From the NCBI GenBank assembly GCA_902796625.1, contig CADBPX010000122.1, forward strand, positions 1 to 42,492: DNA of 42,492 bases, given 5' to 3'. This DNA comes from an uncultured Pseudomonadota bacterium (GTDB lineage Bacteria > Pseudomonadota > Alphaproteobacteria > RF32 > CAG-239). Below, one piece after another: positions 41,196 to 42,492 of the stretch (positions are counted from its first letter, which is position 1; every line of letters begins with the position of its first letter). The notes beneath the pieces are model-generated. The model saw only the letters and a list, made by a program, of their open reading frames with translations. It was not told the DNA's origin and ran no database searches. A program made the position numbers and the translations under genes.

Positions 41196-41233
41196 AAATA
41201 AAAAAAGAACCCTATCGGGTTCTTTTTTTATTT
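41196..41233. terminator. Bidirectional terminator before pgk
   Basis: AAATAAAAAAAGAACCC (41196-41212) and its exact complement (41217-41233) surround a TATC loop. It serves the acidic-protein gene and the convergent pgk gene. Confidence 0.9.
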
Positions 41234-41242
41234 GTGCTTACA

Positions 41243-42451
41243 TTATTTTTTCATAATAACAACACCTGGAAGTTCCTTGCCTTCCATCCATTCCAAAAAT
41301 GCTCCACCGGCTGTTGAAATGTATGAAAACTTGTCTGCCACGCCAGCATTTGCCAACGCAGAAACAGTATCACCGCCACCGGCAACCGTGGTTAATTTTC
41401 CGGCAACCGTTAATTCTGCAGCATGTTGAGCTACTTTATTTGTTGCATTGTCAAACGGCTTTAACTCAAAAGCTCCCAACGGACCATTCCAAACCACTGT
41501 TTTGCACTCATCTAATTTATTGTTGATATAAGAAATAGTTTTCTCGCCGACATCCAACAAAGTTCCGCCAGCCGGGATATTATCCGGATCAACAGTCATA
41601 TGTTCAGCATGGGCGGCAAATTCTTTGGCCCACACCAAATCTAATGGGAGCAAAACTTCACAATTATTATCTTTAGCAGTTTCCAAAATCTGCCGAGCTG
41701 TATCCAGCATGTCCATTTGAACCAATGAATTTTCGGTATTAATACCGGCAGCGCCTTTAACCTTTAAGAAGGTGTGCGCCATACCGCCGGCAATAACCAG
41801 TTTATCAACCTTTTTTACTAAATTATTTAATAAATCTAATTTTGTTGAAACTTTCGAACCGCCGACAACTGCCAAAAGCGGACGTTTAGGATCGTTTAAT
41901 CCTGTTGTTAAGGCATTAACTTCCTCTGCCATCAAAAGCCCCATTGCTGAAGGCAATAACTTTGGTGCGGCCACCATTGAAGCATGAGCGCGATGAGCTG
42001 TTGAAAAAGCATCAGACACATACACATCTGCCGGTTTAACTAATTCTTTAGCCCAATTTTCATCGCCTTTCTTTTCTTCTTCGTAATATCTCAGATTTTC
42101 TAATAACAAAATTTCGTTATCCTTCATATTGCGAACAGCTTCTTGAACTTTAGGACCAATGCAGTCATCAACAAACACCACTTTTTTTCCTAATGACTTT
42201 TCTAACTCCGGAGCCACATGAGAAAGAGAATTTTTAGCATCTCCTTTTCCTTCCGGACGTCCAAAGTGAGAAATTACCACAACTTTAGCACCTTTATTCA
42301 TCAAAGCTTTAATTGTCGGAACTGTCCGATCAATACGTGCGGTATTGGTTACGTGAAAATTTTCATCCATTGGAACGTTCAAATCAGCACGCAACATAGC
42401 AACTTTTCCGTTTAAATTACCTAAATCTTCAATAGTCTTATATTCTTGCAT
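41243..42451 (-). CDS. pgk: Phosphoglycerate kinase
   Basis: Glycolytic enzyme that makes ATP from 1,3-bisphosphoglycerate. The 402-residue protein is complete. It has the N-terminal substrate part (LRADLNVPMDENFHVTN, RIDRTVPTIKAL, VVISHFGRPEGKGD) and ENLRYYEEE. The nucleotide-binding half has LLAVVGGSKVSTKLDLL, LVIAGGMAHTFL, VWNGPLGAFELKPF and the terminal VAGGGDTVSALA. AAGGAAT precedes the ATG. Its promoter must lie in or beyond the last 41 bases of the window. gap or fba, frequent neighbours, are not visible on this side. Confidence 0.98.
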   Translation of the reverse strand: MQEYKTIEDLGNLNGKVAMLRADLNVPMDENFHVTNTARIDRTVPTIKALMNKGAKVVVISHFGRPEGKGDAKNSLSHVAPELEKSLGKKVVFVDDCIGPKVQEAVRNMKDNEILLLENLRYYEEEKKGDENWAKELVKPADVYVSDAFSTAHRAHASMVAAPKLLPSAMGLLMAEEVNALTTGLNDPKRPLLAVVGGSKVSTKLDLLNNLVKKVDKLVIAGGMAHTFLKVKGAAGINTENSLVQMDMLDTARQILETAKDNNCEVLLPLDLVWAKEFAAHAEHMTVDPDNIPAGGTLLDVGEKTISYINNKLDECKTVVWNGPLGAFELKPFDNATNKVAQHAAELTVAGKLTTVAGGGDTVSALANAGVADKFSYISTAGGAFLEWMEGKELPGVVIMKK

Positions 42452-42492
42452 ATTTTATTCCTTATTAAATAAATAGTTCGCCGCACAATTTA

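Overview
The window is 42.5 kb of AT-rich, densely packed bacterial chromosome. Gene content is mostly housekeeping and Gram-negative: Hfq-HflX, a fused YlxR/L7Ae protein next to NusA, an LplT-PlsC-Aas type fusion, and an outer-membrane autotransporter-like protease. The YlxR-L7Ae fusion, the nrdR-nusB neighbourhood and the style of the IF-2 N-terminus suggest an alphaproteobacterium, probably a low-GC host- or gut-associated lineage. This placement is inferred from gene content only. Several genes look atypical for that group: an alpha2-type glycyl-tRNA synthetase, a MurG-like transferase of Gram-positive flavour and a long-type phosphatidylserine decarboxylase.

Layout. 1-1968 (+): the 3' end of murF, then nrdR, nusB and def as one tight operon. 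2050-2782: a promoter, a histidine phosphatase gene and a terminator. 2786-3123: a short region with a degenerate copy of a tRNA 3' end, inverted repeats and tRNA-Ala(GGC). 3182-8766 (-): the classical rimP-nusA-ylxR-infB-rbfA operon with a possible attenuator in its leader. 8871-10423 (-): hfq-hflX. 10594-13718 (+): rmuC, a murG-like gene and a sirtuin. 13715-20137 (-): a glycogen/alpha-glucan operon glgB-glgX-malQ, whose promoter carries a 13-bp-arm inverted repeat. 20421-20630 (+): a small DUF2934-like protein.

20686-22104 (-): leucyl aminopeptidase. 22228-25074 (+): a coupled trio of a 497-residue protein with an HNH-like motif, a SUKH/YrhA-like protein and the Sua5 tRNA-modification enzyme. 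25066-31556 (-): a large S8 protease/autotransporter-like surface protein with an ankyrin segment and a (GGGT)n linker, followed by the MFS-PlsC-acyl ligase fusion. 31682-32539 (+): psd. 32611-35704 (-): a GlmU uridyltransferase domain without its acetyltransferase half, an unknown four-cysteine membrane protein and an oligoendopeptidase F. 35793-37928 (+): a DUF2207-type membrane protein. 38019-39377 (-): glycyl-tRNA synthetase. 39462-41191 (+): a HAD phosphatase, then a TerB-like gene coupled to a very acidic protein gene. 41243-42451 (-): pgk.

The genes serve translation and RNA metabolism (NusA, NusB, IF-2, RbfA, RimP, Hfq, HflX, Def, Sua5, GlyRS), envelope building and repair (MurF, MurG-like, GlmU-like, Psd, Aas fusion) and carbon storage (GlgB, GlgX, MalQ, Pgk). 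The best candidate for something undescribed is the HNH-like/SUKH-like pair at 22228-24125. The ankyrin-linker-S8-barrel protease and the partial tRNA-Ala duplication come next. I see no phage, transposon, CRISPR array or rRNA operon.
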